NCBI RefSeq assembly: GCF_016101585.1
Contig: NZ_JACFQG010000001.1
Span: 558,001 to 622,000, forward strand
Reading direction: 5' to 3'
DNA length: 64,000 bases
Source of the DNA: Bifidobacterium polysaccharolyticum
Lineage (GTDB): Bacteria; Actinomycetota; Actinomycetes; Actinomycetales; Bifidobacteriaceae
Part shown: positions 27,465 to 37,053 of the stretch, in pieces
How the letters are laid out: each line of letters starts with the position of its first letter
Position numbering within the stretch: position 1 is the stretch's first letter
Program-made: the position numbers and the translations under genes
Notes under the pieces: generated by a model
The model's database searches: none
Told to the model about the DNA's origin: nothing
Seen by the model: only the letters and a program-made list of their open reading frames with translations

Positions 27465-28343
27465 ACGGATCAGGCAATCATCACCAGTTTCCCCAACGAT
27501 GCGGCGGTCTTCAAATCCGCGGGGCGCTTCATCGGCACCCCCGGATGGATCCACGAGCGCCGCACCGTTGACAGCTTTGAGCTGATCCTGGTTGAAGAGG
27601 GCATCCTTCCGCTGACCGTAGCCGGACGGCATCATGATTTGAAGGCAGGCGGCCTGCTGCTGATCCCGCCCGGCACCCCTCATGAGGGCAGTCGACGGCT
27701 GGGACAGGAGCCTCTGACCTTCTACTGGGCCCACTTCACCTTGCCTGACTGGCATAGGGTTCAAGGCCTGCCTGACGAACAAAGGGATGGAAATGACCAG
27801 GGCGCGGCACGCGTGGTGCTGCCCCTGGATTTTCGTTTGGCAGACAACAATCGGCTGACCGTCATGTTCAACCAGCTGCTGGACATCTACCAGCGCACCT
27901 ACCCGGATCCCAGCCCCTACTGCAGCTATTTCATGACCTGCCTGCTCATGGAGATCTCCATGGGAAGACCCACGCCCAAGAACCATCAAGAAGCTGACGA
28001 CGAGGACAGCACCCTCCAGAAGGTCCAAGATTGGATCCGTATCAACGCCTGCGACCGGATCAGTGTTGCCAGCGTAGCAGAAAACTTCAACTATTCGCCC
28101 TCGTACCTATCGACCATCTATAAGCGGCGGTTCGGCATCGGTATCACCGGACAGATCAGGCGGATCCGCATCGAACGAGCTCAGGAGCTGCTCCTGTCGA
28201 CCTCCATGGGCGTCAGACAGATAGCCGAAGCCTGCGGATATGACGACCCCAAATATTTCATGCGCGTCTTTAAACGGTTCTCCGGCCTGACCCCAACCAG
28301 ATACCGATCCAGCTTTTCCCAGCGACACTACAACAACGCCTGA
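27465..28343 (+). CDS. AraC-family regulator with non-canonical start (probably ACG)
   Basis: Two AraC helix-turn-helices span about residues 190-290 (VASVAENFNYSPSYLSTIYK, then GVRQIAEACGYDDPKYFMRV). The sensor-domain homology starts well before any ATG, GTG or TTG: from 27465 the frame reads TDQAIITSFPNDAAVFKSAG, GWIHERRTVDSFELILVEEG and so on, the usual cupin N-terminus. The only canonical start in frame is TTG at 27639, which would delete 58 residues of that domain. AGGGAGG lies 9 bases before ACG at 27465. I therefore place the start there, 292 residues. The frame is also continuous with the GH127 frame past its TGA. It probably controls the GH127 gene and the transporter. Confidence 0.75.
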   Translation, partial: TDQAIITSFPNDAAVFKSAGRFIGTPGWIHERRTVDSFELILVEEGILPLTVAGRHHDLKAGGLLLIPPGTPHEGSRRLGQEPLTFYWAHFTLPDWHRVQGLPDEQRDGNDQGAARVVLPLDFRLADNNRLTVMFNQLLDIYQRTYPDPSPYCSYFMTCLLMEISMGRPTPKNHQEADDEDSTLQKVQDWIRINACDRISVASVAENFNYSPSYLSTIYKRRFGIGITGQIRRIRIERAQELLLSTSMGVRQIAEACGYDDPKYFMRVFKRFSGLTPTRYRSSFSQRHYNNA

Positions 28344-28361
28344 AGTCCTTAGACTGGAACC

Positions 28362-28862
28362 ATGAGAATCGTCATACAGCGGGTCAGCCGTGCCCGGGTC
28401 GATGTTGTCGATGAGCAGGGGCGGCCGAATCCCGATTTTAAACCCCAGAGCATCGGCATGGGGCTCATGCTTCTGGTAGCCGTCCAGGATGGCGACGGGG
28501 CAGACCAGGTGGACTATGCCGTCCGCAAGCTGACCCGGATGCGCATCTTCGCCGACGAGAAGGGCCGGATGAACCGGTCGATCCTGGACTGTGGCGGCTC
28601 CATCCTTTCCATCTCCCAGTTCACTCTTTACGCGGACCTTCGTCGCGGCAACCGTCCCAGCTTCATGGCTGCGGGAGAGCCCCAACACGCCCAAAGCGTC
28701 TGGCAGGATCTGAACCGGGCCCTGGCGGCAACCGGTGTGCCGGTTGCCGTCGGACGCTTCGGCGCCCACATGCGAGTGGATCTGGTCAACGACGGACCGG
28801 TGACCATCCTGCTGGACACCGACAGGTTGATGAAGCCGGCAGCTCCTTCAACGACTATTTGA
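28362..28862 (+). CDS. dtd: D-aminoacyl-tRNA deacylase
   Basis: 166 residues starting MRIVIQRVSRARVDVVDEQG. The catalytic signature SQFTLYADLRRGNRPSF and the cross-subunit NDGPVTILLDT loop with its Gly-Pro are intact. The homodimer frees D-amino acids and glycine from mischarged tRNA. It lies 18 bases after the AraC regulator and ends 8 bases inside the convergent ftsQ gene. Confidence 0.95.
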   Translation: MRIVIQRVSRARVDVVDEQGRPNPDFKPQSIGMGLMLLVAVQDGDGADQVDYAVRKLTRMRIFADEKGRMNRSILDCGGSILSISQFTLYADLRRGNRPSFMAAGEPQHAQSVWQDLNRALAATGVPVAVGRFGAHMRVDLVNDGPVTILLDTDRLMKPAAPSTTI

Positions 28863-30132
28863 CAATGGGCCTAAGGGGCGCCGAGACATCCAGCTGATGC
28901 TTATCGCCAATCTTGGATGGATCGTTGATGATCTTGTCGACCACGGCCTGCTTGAGCTTCAGATCAGAGCCATCACCCCAGATGATCACATGTTTGCCCT
29001 GGTCCAGCTCGGTGGTGATGGAGTCTTGGGTTTTCGCAGTCACCTTGGTCACCGAATGGCGCATGGCCTCCGGCATGGTTGACAGAATCCGAAGAGTCTG
29101 CCTGACCGCCTGATCCTGCTGGGCACGCTTGACGGTGGCAACCTGGATGACCGGCACCCCCTCCACTGGCTTGGACACAGTATTGAGCACCCTGCCCTGC
29201 CTGTCTACAGCCGTCAGTTTCCGCTGCGCATCCTTGAAGACCGCAGTAGGCTCCTGGGCATCGAAGGTCACCTCCAGACCATGCGGAAAACTCTTACGGA
29301 CCTTGGCATCGGTCACCCCGGCCATGCCGCTGATCTCCTGCTCGACGCCATTGGTGGAAATCAGCAGCAGAGAGCGATCACCCTGATTGGCCACGATTGA
29401 GACCACTCGATCGTTGGACACCCAGGCATTGCCGCCACTGACGTTGATCTTGTCGGTCTGCAGGCGAAAGACCGGCGAGAGAAAAAGCAACCATGCCAGT
29501 CCTGCTATCAGAGCCATGACCACGACGACGACACCCGTCCGGATCAGGACCAGCCTGCGGCTGACCTTCTTCTTCTCGCGCACCCGAGCCTGAAAATCCA
29601 GAACCTTGGGCCGAACAAAAATCCCCAGCCCCTGATCTTCCTGATCAGTGCCTATTCTGCCTGAGACGGGTCGGTCCGGCGGTATGGCCCGGGCATCGAC
29701 GAATCCTCCGGCCGAACTTGTCGAGCGTGAGGTCGCGGACTTGGATGCCGCAGACCTGGAGACTGATACGCTACTGCCTTTTATCAGAGCGCGGGAGGAT
29801 GATGAGGCGGATCTGGCGCTACGAGTACGTGAGCTGCTTGTATTCTTGGAACGACTCGGACGACCCCTGAAACGCTTCGAACCTTTGAAACGCTTGGACC
29901 GCTTAAGGCGCCTGCCCTCACCACCTGTTTTTTCCACCTTGGACCGGCTGGCCTGTGCCGAAGCATCGGAGGCGGCCGACTTGCCCGATCTGGCGGTTCT
30001 ACCGGTCCGCTGCTCCTCTTCCGAAGGCCTGGTGCGCCCAGACCGGGCAGTCCGTGCGGCCTTTGCAGCCCGGACTGCCCTGGTTCTGGACGAGGCTCCG
30101 CTGGAGGCCCTGCGACTCTTGCCGTTCTTCAC
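28855..30132 (-). CDS. ftsQ: Cell division protein FtsQ
   Basis: 425 residues. Residues 1-145 are an Arg/Lys/Ser-rich low-complexity tail in the cytoplasm. One membrane helix lies near 192-212 (VVVVVMALIAGLAWLLFL), then a POTRA domain (VFRLQTDKINVSGGNAWVSN) and the FtsQ beta domain. FtsQ links early and late divisome proteins with FtsL and FtsB. Its ATG overlaps the murC stop by 4 bases. It is the last gene of the dcw run seen here; ftsZ is not next to it in this window, where the convergent dtd follows. Confidence 0.88.
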   Translation of the reverse strand: MKNGKSRRASSGASSRTRAVRAAKAARTARSGRTRPSEEEQRTGRTARSGKSAASDASAQASRSKVEKTGGEGRRLKRSKRFKGSKRFRGRPSRSKNTSSSRTRSARSASSSSRALIKGSSVSVSRSAASKSATSRSTSSAGGFVDARAIPPDRPVSGRIGTDQEDQGLGIFVRPKVLDFQARVREKKKVSRRLVLIRTGVVVVVMALIAGLAWLLFLSPVFRLQTDKINVSGGNAWVSNDRVVSIVANQGDRSLLLISTNGVEQEISGMAGVTDAKVRKSFPHGLEVTFDAQEPTAVFKDAQRKLTAVDRQGRVLNTVSKPVEGVPVIQVATVKRAQQDQAVRQTLRILSTMPEAMRHSVTKVTAKTQDSITTELDQGKHVIIWGDGSDLKLKQAVVDKIINDPSKIGDKHQLDVSAPLRPIVK

Positions 30133-31763
30133 TGCTCATCCCGTTCAGCCAGCTTATCGAGAATGACCGGCCCCATGGCCGTGACATCGCCGGCGCCCAC
30201 GGTCAGGATCACATCCCCAGGCTCCGCTCGTTCGGCCAGATCCAGAGCGGCCTGACGCATGTCCGAACAGGCCCGGAAGACGGTCTCAGTCGACTTATGC
30301 CCTGAGTCCTGGGGCTTGTGGTCCGATGCCTTGCGGGCGGTGGCAGGGATGGTGCCGGCATCCACGCCCGGAAAATCGCTGGCCAGCTCACGGGCAGGGA
30401 AGATGTCAGTTACCGTCACATCGTCCGCTAGGGACAGAGCAGCAGCGAACCGGTCGGCGAAGATGGCGGTGCGCGAATACAGGTGAGGCTGGAAGAGCAC
30501 CCTGATGGTCCGGCCCGGATAGCGTCGCCTGGCGGCGGTGAGCAGGGCGGCGATCTCCGTGGGATGATGGGCGTAATCGTCCACTACGGTGACCCCATGC
30601 TGGCATCCGCGGACCTCGAAGCGTCGAGAGGCACCACGGAAGTCGGCGGCGGAAGCGGCGGCCGTATCAGGATCCATCCCCAGCAGGACGGCGGCGATGA
30701 CGGCTGCTGCTGCATTACGGGCGTTGTGGATGCCGGGAATCGCCAAATCCACCTGCAGATCGAGCGGCTTGCTGGCATCCAACCCTGCCGCCTGAAGCAC
30801 CTGCACGGGGAGAGCCAGACGGCAATGTTCACGGCCGCTGCCGCTGCTCTCGGACTCGGACCCGATGCGGACCAAGCCCAGAACCCCATGCAGGGAGTCA
30901 ATGCTCAGCTGGGGATCTGATGCATAGACGATGATCTTGGCGCGGCAGTCCCCTTGCAGCCGCCGCAACACCTCCAGGGCCCCCTGGTCGTCCCCGCAAA
31001 TCACCAGGAAACGTCGGGCATGCCGGGCATGTTCCACAAAGGCCTGGTGGAAGGCATCAGCCGTGCCGTAGTGGTCTAGATGGTCGGGCTCCACGTTGGT
31101 GATGATAGCGATGTCAGGAGTGTACTTGCCAAAGCTGCCGTCGGACTCGTCCGCTTCGGCCACTAGAACCCGTCCGGCTCCCACGTGCCCGCCGTCCATA
31201 GGCCCCTGGCTGCTCTGGAGGCTGCCCCCGATGGCGTAGCTGGGATCAGCCAGATCCCCTCGTCCGCCCTTGGTCAGCAGGTGGGCCAAGAGCGCGCTGG
31301 TGGTGGTCTTGCCGTGGGCTCCGGCCACGGTGACTGAAATCCTAGAGGCCATAAGCAGGGCCAGAATGTCGCTGCGATGGACCAGCCGGGCGCCCGCGTC
31401 ACGAGCTGCCAGAATCTCGGGATTGTCAGGTTTGATAGCACTGGACCAGACCACCGTGCGGGCCCCGGCCACATTGCTGGCTTGTTGACCGATGACGACC
31501 CGGATTCCTAGCTGACGCAGGCGTCGGGTCTTGTCCCCCTCAGCACGGTCGGATCCGGAGACCTGCACCCCCTCCTGGTGGAGCATCTCGGCCAGCACGC
31601 TCATCCCGGCACCGCCGATGCCGATGAAGTGTGTGGGCCCCAGATCCTTGGGGTCGCACACTCCGGCCTGGGCCAGAGCGGGCAGGCAGGGATCCAGGAC
31701 CGGCAGGGACCTGTCACCGCCGTCCTGCCGACCGGGCACTGTATTCAATTCATGCTTGGGCAC
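30129..31763 (-). CDS. murC: UDP-N-acetylmuramate--L-alanine ligase
   Basis: 544 residues. The UDP-binding start THFIGIGGAGMSVLAEMLHQ, the ATP loop VAGAHGKTTTSALL, and later VVDDYAHHPTEIAALL are diagnostic for MurC. It adds L-Ala to UDP-MurNAc, the first amino acid of the peptidoglycan stem. The start is a GTG with GGAGGAG 11 bases before it. It is longer than the usual 460-490 residues because of a 40-residue leader and a linker rich in Lys/Asp near residue 490. Confidence 0.95.
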   Translation of the reverse strand: MPKHELNTVPGRQDGGDRSLPVLDPCLPALAQAGVCDPKDLGPTHFIGIGGAGMSVLAEMLHQEGVQVSGSDRAEGDKTRRLRQLGIRVVIGQQASNVAGARTVVWSSAIKPDNPEILAARDAGARLVHRSDILALLMASRISVTVAGAHGKTTTSALLAHLLTKGGRGDLADPSYAIGGSLQSSQGPMDGGHVGAGRVLVAEADESDGSFGKYTPDIAIITNVEPDHLDHYGTADAFHQAFVEHARHARRFLVICGDDQGALEVLRRLQGDCRAKIIVYASDPQLSIDSLHGVLGLVRIGSESESSGSGREHCRLALPVQVLQAAGLDASKPLDLQVDLAIPGIHNARNAAAAVIAAVLLGMDPDTAAASAADFRGASRRFEVRGCQHGVTVVDDYAHHPTEIAALLTAARRRYPGRTIRVLFQPHLYSRTAIFADRFAAALSLADDVTVTDIFPARELASDFPGVDAGTIPATARKASDHKPQDSGHKSTETVFRACSDMRQAALDLAERAEPGDVILTVGAGDVTAMGPVILDKLAERDEQ

Positions 31764-31836
31764 AGTAGTTGCATCTCCTCCAACAGTTCAGGACCATTCA
31801 GGACGGCCGCGCATCTTCTGCCTCCATTATGCCCGA

Positions 31837-33138
31837 TTAGTCCCTCCCAGAGTCCTTGCGGGCAAGGTGTTGGTCGGCCATGGTCAGGATCTGCTCGGCC
31901 ATCACCTGAGCGGCATCGCGAATCCCGTACCCCCAGGCTCGGCGGCGCATGTCAGCCAGCCTATCCCCGTTGGCCATAAGGGCAGGAATGTGGTCGGCTA
32001 TCCATTTAGCATCCAAGGCCGCATCATCGACCATGAGCCCTCCCCCGGCATCAACGACCGGTTGGGCATTGAACCGCTGCTCACCATTGCCGATGGGCAG
32101 GGGCACGTAGACGGCCGGCACGCCCAGGGCGGCCAGCTCGCTGACAGAACCTGCACCAGCCCTGCAGACCACCAGATCAGCACAGGCGAAGGCCAAATCG
32201 ATCCGCTCCAGGTATTCAGCCATATGGTAGTCCCCCTGGCCCCGGTGAGCCGGGTCCAGATCGTTGATAGCCGCATCGCCCAGGTCAGCCGTCACTTGTT
32301 CCCTGACCTGGTCGGCCTTGCCACGGCCCGTCAGATGGATGACCTGTGTCCGATCCAGCAGCTGCCGGGCTGCGCCAGCCACCGCCTTGTTCAGGCTGAG
32401 CGCTCCCAAGGATCCTCCAGTCACCAGCAGGATGGGCCTATCGGGATCCAACCCCAGAGAATGCGCAGACTCCCGGCGGGCTCCTGCAGGGTCAGCCTCC
32501 ATCTGCTTAGCCAGTCGGGCGATGGTCGGCCGCAAAGGCAGACCCACGCGGCGCACTGGTACTCCGGACCGGGCCCGTATGCCTGTATTCTCATAGGCTG
32601 TACCTACGAAATCGGCCCAGCGGGCACCCAGCTTGTTGGCCATGCCCGCCCGGGCGTTCTGCTCGTGGACGACGATGGGCAGACCCAGGTTCCGTGCGGC
32701 CCTGTATGCCGGCGCCGAGGCATAACCGCCAAAGCCGACCACCAGATCGGCTGACCGATCCTGCAAATACCCTCGGACTCGCTGCACCTCACGCCGCCAA
32801 CGCCGGGGGAAGTCTAGTGCGGCCTTGCCAGGACGACGAGGGAAGGGCACCTTCTCAATCAGGTCAAGGGGAAGTCCGGCGGCCGGCACCAGGTCGTGCT
32901 CCAGCCCGACAGCAGTGCCAATTACGCTGACAAAAGCCTGCGGGCAGCGCTCCCTAATGGCCGCAGCCACACTGAGCAGGGGGTTGACATGCCCTGCCGT
33001 CCCTCCCCCGGCCAGCACCAGATGGGGACCAGCACCTTTCCCGGAATGCTCCTGGGCATCCCCAGGCATCCCTTTCTCGGTCCTCGTCGCTGTCGTCATC
33101 CGCGAATCCGCTTCCTTTCCGCCATGTCCATTCCGCAT
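31837..33138 (-). CDS. murG: Peptidoglycan glycosyltransferase MurG
   Basis: 433 residues, GT28 family. The lipid I-binding glycine loop is [20 protein letters not shown], and the C-terminal donor site includes [23 protein letters not shown]. It converts lipid I to lipid II at the inner face of the membrane. The family core begins at about residue 39, so the true start may be ATG at 33099, which has AAGGAAG 11 bases before it, rather than the ATG at 33138 that sits one base after the ftsW stop. A 73-base gap follows before murC. Confidence 0.93.
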   Translation of the reverse strand: MRNGHGGKEADSRMTTATRTEKGMPGDAQEHSGKGAGPHLVLAGGGTAGHVNPLLSVAAAIRERCPQAFVSVIGTAVGLEHDLVPAAGLPLDLIEKVPFPRRPGKAALDFPRRWRREVQRVRGYLQDRSADLVVGFGGYASAPAYRAARNLGLPIVVHEQNARAGMANKLGARWADFVGTAYENTGIRARSGVPVRRVGLPLRPTIARLAKQMEADPAGARRESAHSLGLDPDRPILLVTGGSLGALSLNKAVAGAARQLLDRTQVIHLTGRGKADQVREQVTADLGDAAINDLDPAHRGQGDYHMAEYLERIDLAFACADLVVCRAGAGSVSELAALGVPAVYVPLPIGNGEQRFNAQPVVDAGGGLMVDDAALDAKWIADHIPALMANGDRLADMRRRAWGYGIRDAAQVMAEQILTMADQHLARKDSGRD

Positions 33139-33139
33139 C

Positions 33140-34372
33140 TCAGGACCCGTCTGTGGCCGCCATGGCCGCCATCACGTCTGGTTGGGTCCGAATCATCTTC
33201 AGAGCCACCCCGGCCGAAGCCAGGCAGGAGATCAGGGCGGTCCCTCCAGCCGACACGAAGGGTAGGGGCAGCCCAATGACCGGCAGCAGACCCAGAACCA
33301 CACAGATGTTGATCAGGGCTTGGCCCACCAGCCACACATCCAGGCAAATCAACACCATGCCCGCATACCGGTTCCTGGTAGTCAGGGCGATTCTCAGCAT
33401 GCACCAACCCATGACCACGAAGACCAGAATAAGCATAGCCGCCCCGACAAAACCCAGCTCCTCGCCGATGACAGCGAAGATGAAGTCATTGTGCGCCTCG
33501 GGCAGATAGTTCCACTTCTCCCTGGAGTTGCCCAGACCGACTCCGGTCAATCCTCCCGAAGCCATGGCGTAGAGCCCATGGATGGACTGGTAGCAGACAC
33601 CCTGGATGTCATCCGCCGAGCACTTGCCGTAGGCGGCCATGATCCGCTGGGTCCGGTTACTGTTGCCATAGACCGAAAAACCGATGACCGCAGCCATCCC
33701 CAGGACCGCCAGGCTGAGCAGCCAGCGCAGGGGGAAGCCTGAGACCAGGAAGGCCACGAAGCCAATGATGACGATGATCATGGCGGTCCCCAGATCCTTG
33801 CCCAGCATGATGAACATGAAGCTGATCAGAAAGCCGAAGGCCGGCTTGGCATAGGCCTTGGCCAGGCTTTTCAGGTCAGAATCCTTGCCGAGCTGCCGCT
33901 GGGCTTCGATCAGTGCCTGGGGCAGCCACAGACACAGGGCCAGTTTGAGCAGCTCGGCCGGCTGCATGGAGATGCCCCCTATCGAGATCCATCCCTCGTT
34001 GCCGTTGGCGGAGCGCCCGAGCGGGGTGCGAGTCAACAGCTGGATGCCCTGGCTGGCAATCAGAAACCAGGTGCTCCAGTTCCGGTAATGATCAATGCTG
34101 ATCCTCACGGCCAGAAGGGCCAGCAAAAGCCCCAACACTGCGTATATGGTCTGGCGGATGACCTGACTCCAGGGTGAGCTGCCCTGGGCCACCAGATCCA
34201 CAGCCGAAGAGGAGAATACCATCATCAGGCCGAAGACCGTGGTGGCGACGACTGTGGCCAGAAAGCCGTAGTAGCACCAGAGCGGGTTGAGAATGGCCCG
34301 CCAGCCCCGGTAGTCTCCCTTGCTGCCAGACCCTCGTGAGTGGGCCTTGCTCGGATCAGTGTTGCGTTTCAT
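33140..34372 (-). CDS. ftsW: Lipid II polymerase FtsW (SEDS family)
   Basis: 410 residues with about ten membrane helices. Conserved SEDS blocks include [33 protein letters not shown] (with the catalytic-region Asp) and [19 protein letters not shown]. FtsW polymerises lipid II at the septum with FtsI. The start MKRNTD at 34372 gives the family N-terminus and overlaps murD by 17 bases; a longer frame running back inside murD is rejected. Confidence 0.93.
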   Translation of the reverse strand: MKRNTDPSKAHSRGSGSKGDYRGWRAILNPLWCYYGFLATVVATTVFGLMMVFSSSAVDLVAQGSSPWSQVIRQTIYAVLGLLLALLAVRISIDHYRNWSTWFLIASQGIQLLTRTPLGRSANGNEGWISIGGISMQPAELLKLALCLWLPQALIEAQRQLGKDSDLKSLAKAYAKPAFGFLISFMFIMLGKDLGTAMIIVIIGFVAFLVSGFPLRWLLSLAVLGMAAVIGFSVYGNSNRTQRIMAAYGKCSADDIQGVCYQSIHGLYAMASGGLTGVGLGNSREKWNYLPEAHNDFIFAVIGEELGFVGAAMLILVFVVMGWCMLRIALTTRNRYAGMVLICLDVWLVGQALINICVVLGLLPVIGLPLPFVSAGGTALISCLASAGVALKMIRTQPDVMAAMAATDGS

Positions 34373-35795
34373 GCTCGTGGACCCACTGTTTGGCCTGCTG
34401 GGCAAACTGGTCGCCCCGGTCAGCATAGGAGGCGAACTGATCCATAGAGGCGCAGGCAGGTGCCAGCAGGACCACCTGGCCGGGCTGTGCATAGGAGCCA
34501 GCCGCACGAACAGCCCGGGCCATGACCTGATCTCCAGCACCAGGATCAATCAAGGTAACCGGCAGATCGGGCGCCTGGTCCTTGATGGCTTGGACCATGG
34601 GCTGCTGGTCCTGACCGATGACCACGGCTGCGGCCAGCTTGGACCTGCGGGACCGGACCAGATCGTCGAAGCGTGCGCCCTTGGCCAGTCCACCGGCCAG
34701 CCAGACCACCTGGCCGTCATGGTAGCTGGCCAGGGAAGCCTCGGCCGCATGGGCGTTGGTGGCCTTGGAATCGTCTACAAAGCGGATGGCCTGCGCACCC
34801 TGGCCCAGAGAGGCCACGGTGCTAATCCTGTGGTCGCCGGGCGTGAAAGCGCGCATGGCCTCGATCGCCGCATCGACCTTGGCTCCAGCACCCAGTGCCA
34901 GAGCCAGGGCACAGAGAGCGTCGGCCAGCAGGTGAGGGTAGACCGTGCCGTCAGGCTCACACAGATCCGTCAGGTCGGCCACCCGGACCAGCCTGATGCC
35001 CTCATCACGGTCCTGACCGGTCATTCCGCTGCGGTCCATGACCCAGCCGTCCTCCACGCCCAGCTGCCCAGACTCGGGCCGGCCCAGGGTGAAGCCCACC
35101 CGTCGGCAACCTGGGGCTGGCTGCGCCTGTCTGGCCAGGTTGGAGACCCGGGAGTCATCGGCGTTGTAGACCAGGGCCTTGCGCACGCCCCTGTAGATAC
35201 GCGCCTTGTCGGCCGCGTAGGCCTCGAAGCCCCCGTGCCAATCCAGGTGGTCGTCGGCCAGATTGGTGATGGCCGCGCACTCCAGGGCCGGCGAGAAGGT
35301 GAAATGCAGCTGGAAGGAGCTTAGCTCAACGCAGAGCATGTCATTGTCGGGATCCAGGACGGCTGTGGAGACGGCCTTGCCGATATTGCCCACCGCAGGG
35401 GCCGTGAACCCGCTGGCCTGCATCATGGCGGAGACCATCCTGGTGGTCGAGGTCTTGCCGTTGGTGCCGGTGATCCCGATCCAGGGTGCCGGCCGGCCTG
35501 TCCGGGCTGAGGGTACCCGTAGCAGCCAAGCCATCTCCACCTCGCTGACCACGGGGATGCCCCGACGCTGCGCCTCAAGGATAAATGGGGTGCGCGGATT
35601 GAAGACTGGCGAAGCCATGACCAGATCCACCCGACTCCAGTCCACCTGGTCAAAGTCACGAAGATCGGCCTGCGGGGCGCGCTGGTCCACAGTGGTCACT
35701 CCGGCCGCCCGGCCTCGCAGGGCTGCGGCCACGCTCCGTCCGGAAATGCCCAGCCCGGCGACCAGTACACGCTTCTGGCTCAAGTCCATATCCAT
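34356..35795 (-). CDS. murD: UDP-N-acetylmuramoylalanine--D-glutamate ligase
   Basis: 479 residues. The N-terminal Rossmann start [23 protein letters not shown] loop [17 protein letters not shown] and ELSSFQL are standard MurD features, as is [11 protein letters not shown]. It adds D-Glu to UDP-MurNAc-L-Ala. ATG at 35795 has GAGG 5 bases before it; a GTG six bases earlier is also in frame. Confidence 0.95.
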   Translation of the reverse strand: MDMDLSQKRVLVAGLGISGRSVAAALRGRAAGVTTVDQRAPQADLRDFDQVDWSRVDLVMASPVFNPRTPFILEAQRRGIPVVSEVEMAWLLRVPSARTGRPAPWIGITGTNGKTSTTRMVSAMMQASGFTAPAVGNIGKAVSTAVLDPDNDMLCVELSSFQLHFTFSPALECAAITNLADDHLDWHGGFEAYAADKARIYRGVRKALVYNADDSRVSNLARQAQPAPGCRRVGFTLGRPESGQLGVEDGWVMDRSGMTGQDRDEGIRLVRVADLTDLCEPDGTVYPHLLADALCALALALGAGAKVDAAIEAMRAFTPGDHRISTVASLGQGAQAIRFVDDSKATNAHAAEASLASYHDGQVVWLAGGLAKGARFDDLVRSRRSKLAAAVVIGQDQQPMVQAIKDQAPDLPVTLIDPGAGDQVMARAVRAAGSYAQPGQVVLLAPACASMDQFASYADRGDQFAQQAKQWVHEHETQH

Positions 35796-35875
35796 GAACA
35801 CCTCATTCCGCTAGCTCCGGCATCTGCTTGGCATGATACCGGCTGCCGAAAGTCCGGTACCGTGAATGGACGCAC

Positions 35876-36979
35876 TCAGATGGGCAGTCCGGAGCGGACC
35901 ACCCAGTCTGCATAGAAGCAGACCAAGGCCAACAGGACGAAGATCAGGTCCACCATCCAGAACCGGACAACCACCTTGGACTCCTGCCAGCCCATCAGCT
36001 CGAAGTGGTGGTGGATGGGAGCCATCTTGAAGACCCGCTTGTGGGTGAGTTTGAAGTAGCCCACCTGGATGACATCGGAGGCGGTCTCTCCCACAAAAAG
36101 CCCGCCCAGGATGACCGCCAGCAGTTCGGTATGGGTAGCGATGGACAGGGCTGCGAAGAGCCCGCCCAGAGCCAGGGATCCCGTGTCTCCCATGAAGATG
36201 GAGGCCGGATTGGTGTTGTACCAGAGGAAGCCGAAGCAGGCCACAGCAGCGCAGCAGGCGATGATGGCCAGGTCCAGGGGGTCGGAGACAGCGTAGGCAT
36301 GGCCTGGATGGCCGCCGCCCTTCAAGTGGTAGCTCTCCCAGAAGGCGATGATCGTGTAACCCACGAAGGCGATCATGGAGGAGCCCGACGCCAGCCCGTC
36401 CAGGCCGTCGGTCAGGTTGACCGCATTGCTCCAGGCCGTCATCAGCAGATTGACCCAGATGATGAATAACACCACGGAAAGGACGCTGCCCGCCATTCGG
36501 AAGTCGATGATGGGCTGCTCCACGAAGGATATGCCCGCCTGTGCGCTGGGGTAGCCATTTTTGGTGGGCAGTTTCAGGGCCAGCACCGCGTATATTGTGG
36601 CCAGAATAAACTGGCCGGTGAACTTGGCCCTGACCGACAGGCCCAGGTTCTGCTTCTTGCGCACCTTGGCGAAGTCGTCAATGAAGCCCAGTAAGCCCAT
36701 GGAGAGCATGGCGAATAGAACCAGCATGGCAGACAGGGACACGGATTCCCCCCGCGACAGGTAGCGGTAAAGCGCCGAGGCTGCCCAGCCCAGCAGGATG
36801 GCCAGGTTGATGACCAGCCCGCCCATGGTCGGCGTACCACGCTTGACCAGGTGGGACTTGGGCCCGTCCTGGCGGATGTACTGGCCGTAGTGCAGCCGAT
36901 GGACCAGCCGTATCAGCAGGGGGGTCCCCGCCAGCGTCACCACTAGGGCGACCAGGATTCCGATGATGAGGGCAATCAC
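35876..36979 (-). CDS. mraY: Phospho-N-acetylmuramoyl-pentapeptide transferase
   Basis: 367 residues, ten membrane helices. GPKSHLVKRGTPTMGGLVIN, LGFIDDFAKV (catalytic Asp pair), NLTDGLDGLASG and MAPIHHHFELMGWQESKVVV are MraY signatures. It makes lipid I. The GTG at 36979 has GGAG 8 bases before it and gives the usual size; 56 codons upstream in frame lack family similarity and were dropped. It lies 74 bases after murF. Confidence 0.95.
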   Translation of the reverse strand: MIALIIGILVALVVTLAGTPLLIRLVHRLHYGQYIRQDGPKSHLVKRGTPTMGGLVINLAILLGWAASALYRYLSRGESVSLSAMLVLFAMLSMGLLGFIDDFAKVRKKQNLGLSVRAKFTGQFILATIYAVLALKLPTKNGYPSAQAGISFVEQPIIDFRMAGSVLSVVLFIIWVNLLMTAWSNAVNLTDGLDGLASGSSMIAFVGYTIIAFWESYHLKGGGHPGHAYAVSDPLDLAIIACCAAVACFGFLWYNTNPASIFMGDTGSLALGGLFAALSIATHTELLAVILGGLFVGETASDVIQVGYFKLTHKRVFKMAPIHHHFELMGWQESKVVVRFWMVDLIFVLLALVCFYADWVVRSGLPI

Positions 36980-37053
36980 AGTGTGTACTCCAACTCTTGG
37001 ATTCTGTCCTTGAACATTAGACCCCGCTGCGGGGATGCCAGTAGATTCATAGC

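Noticed and set aside
27639-28343. AraC gene starting at TTG 27639
   Set aside because: This removes 58 residues of clear sensor-domain similarity and has no ribosome-binding site; an ACG start at 27465 fits better.
34320-35324. 334-codon plus-strand frame across murD
   Set aside because: Antisense shadow; murD motifs are intact on the other strand.
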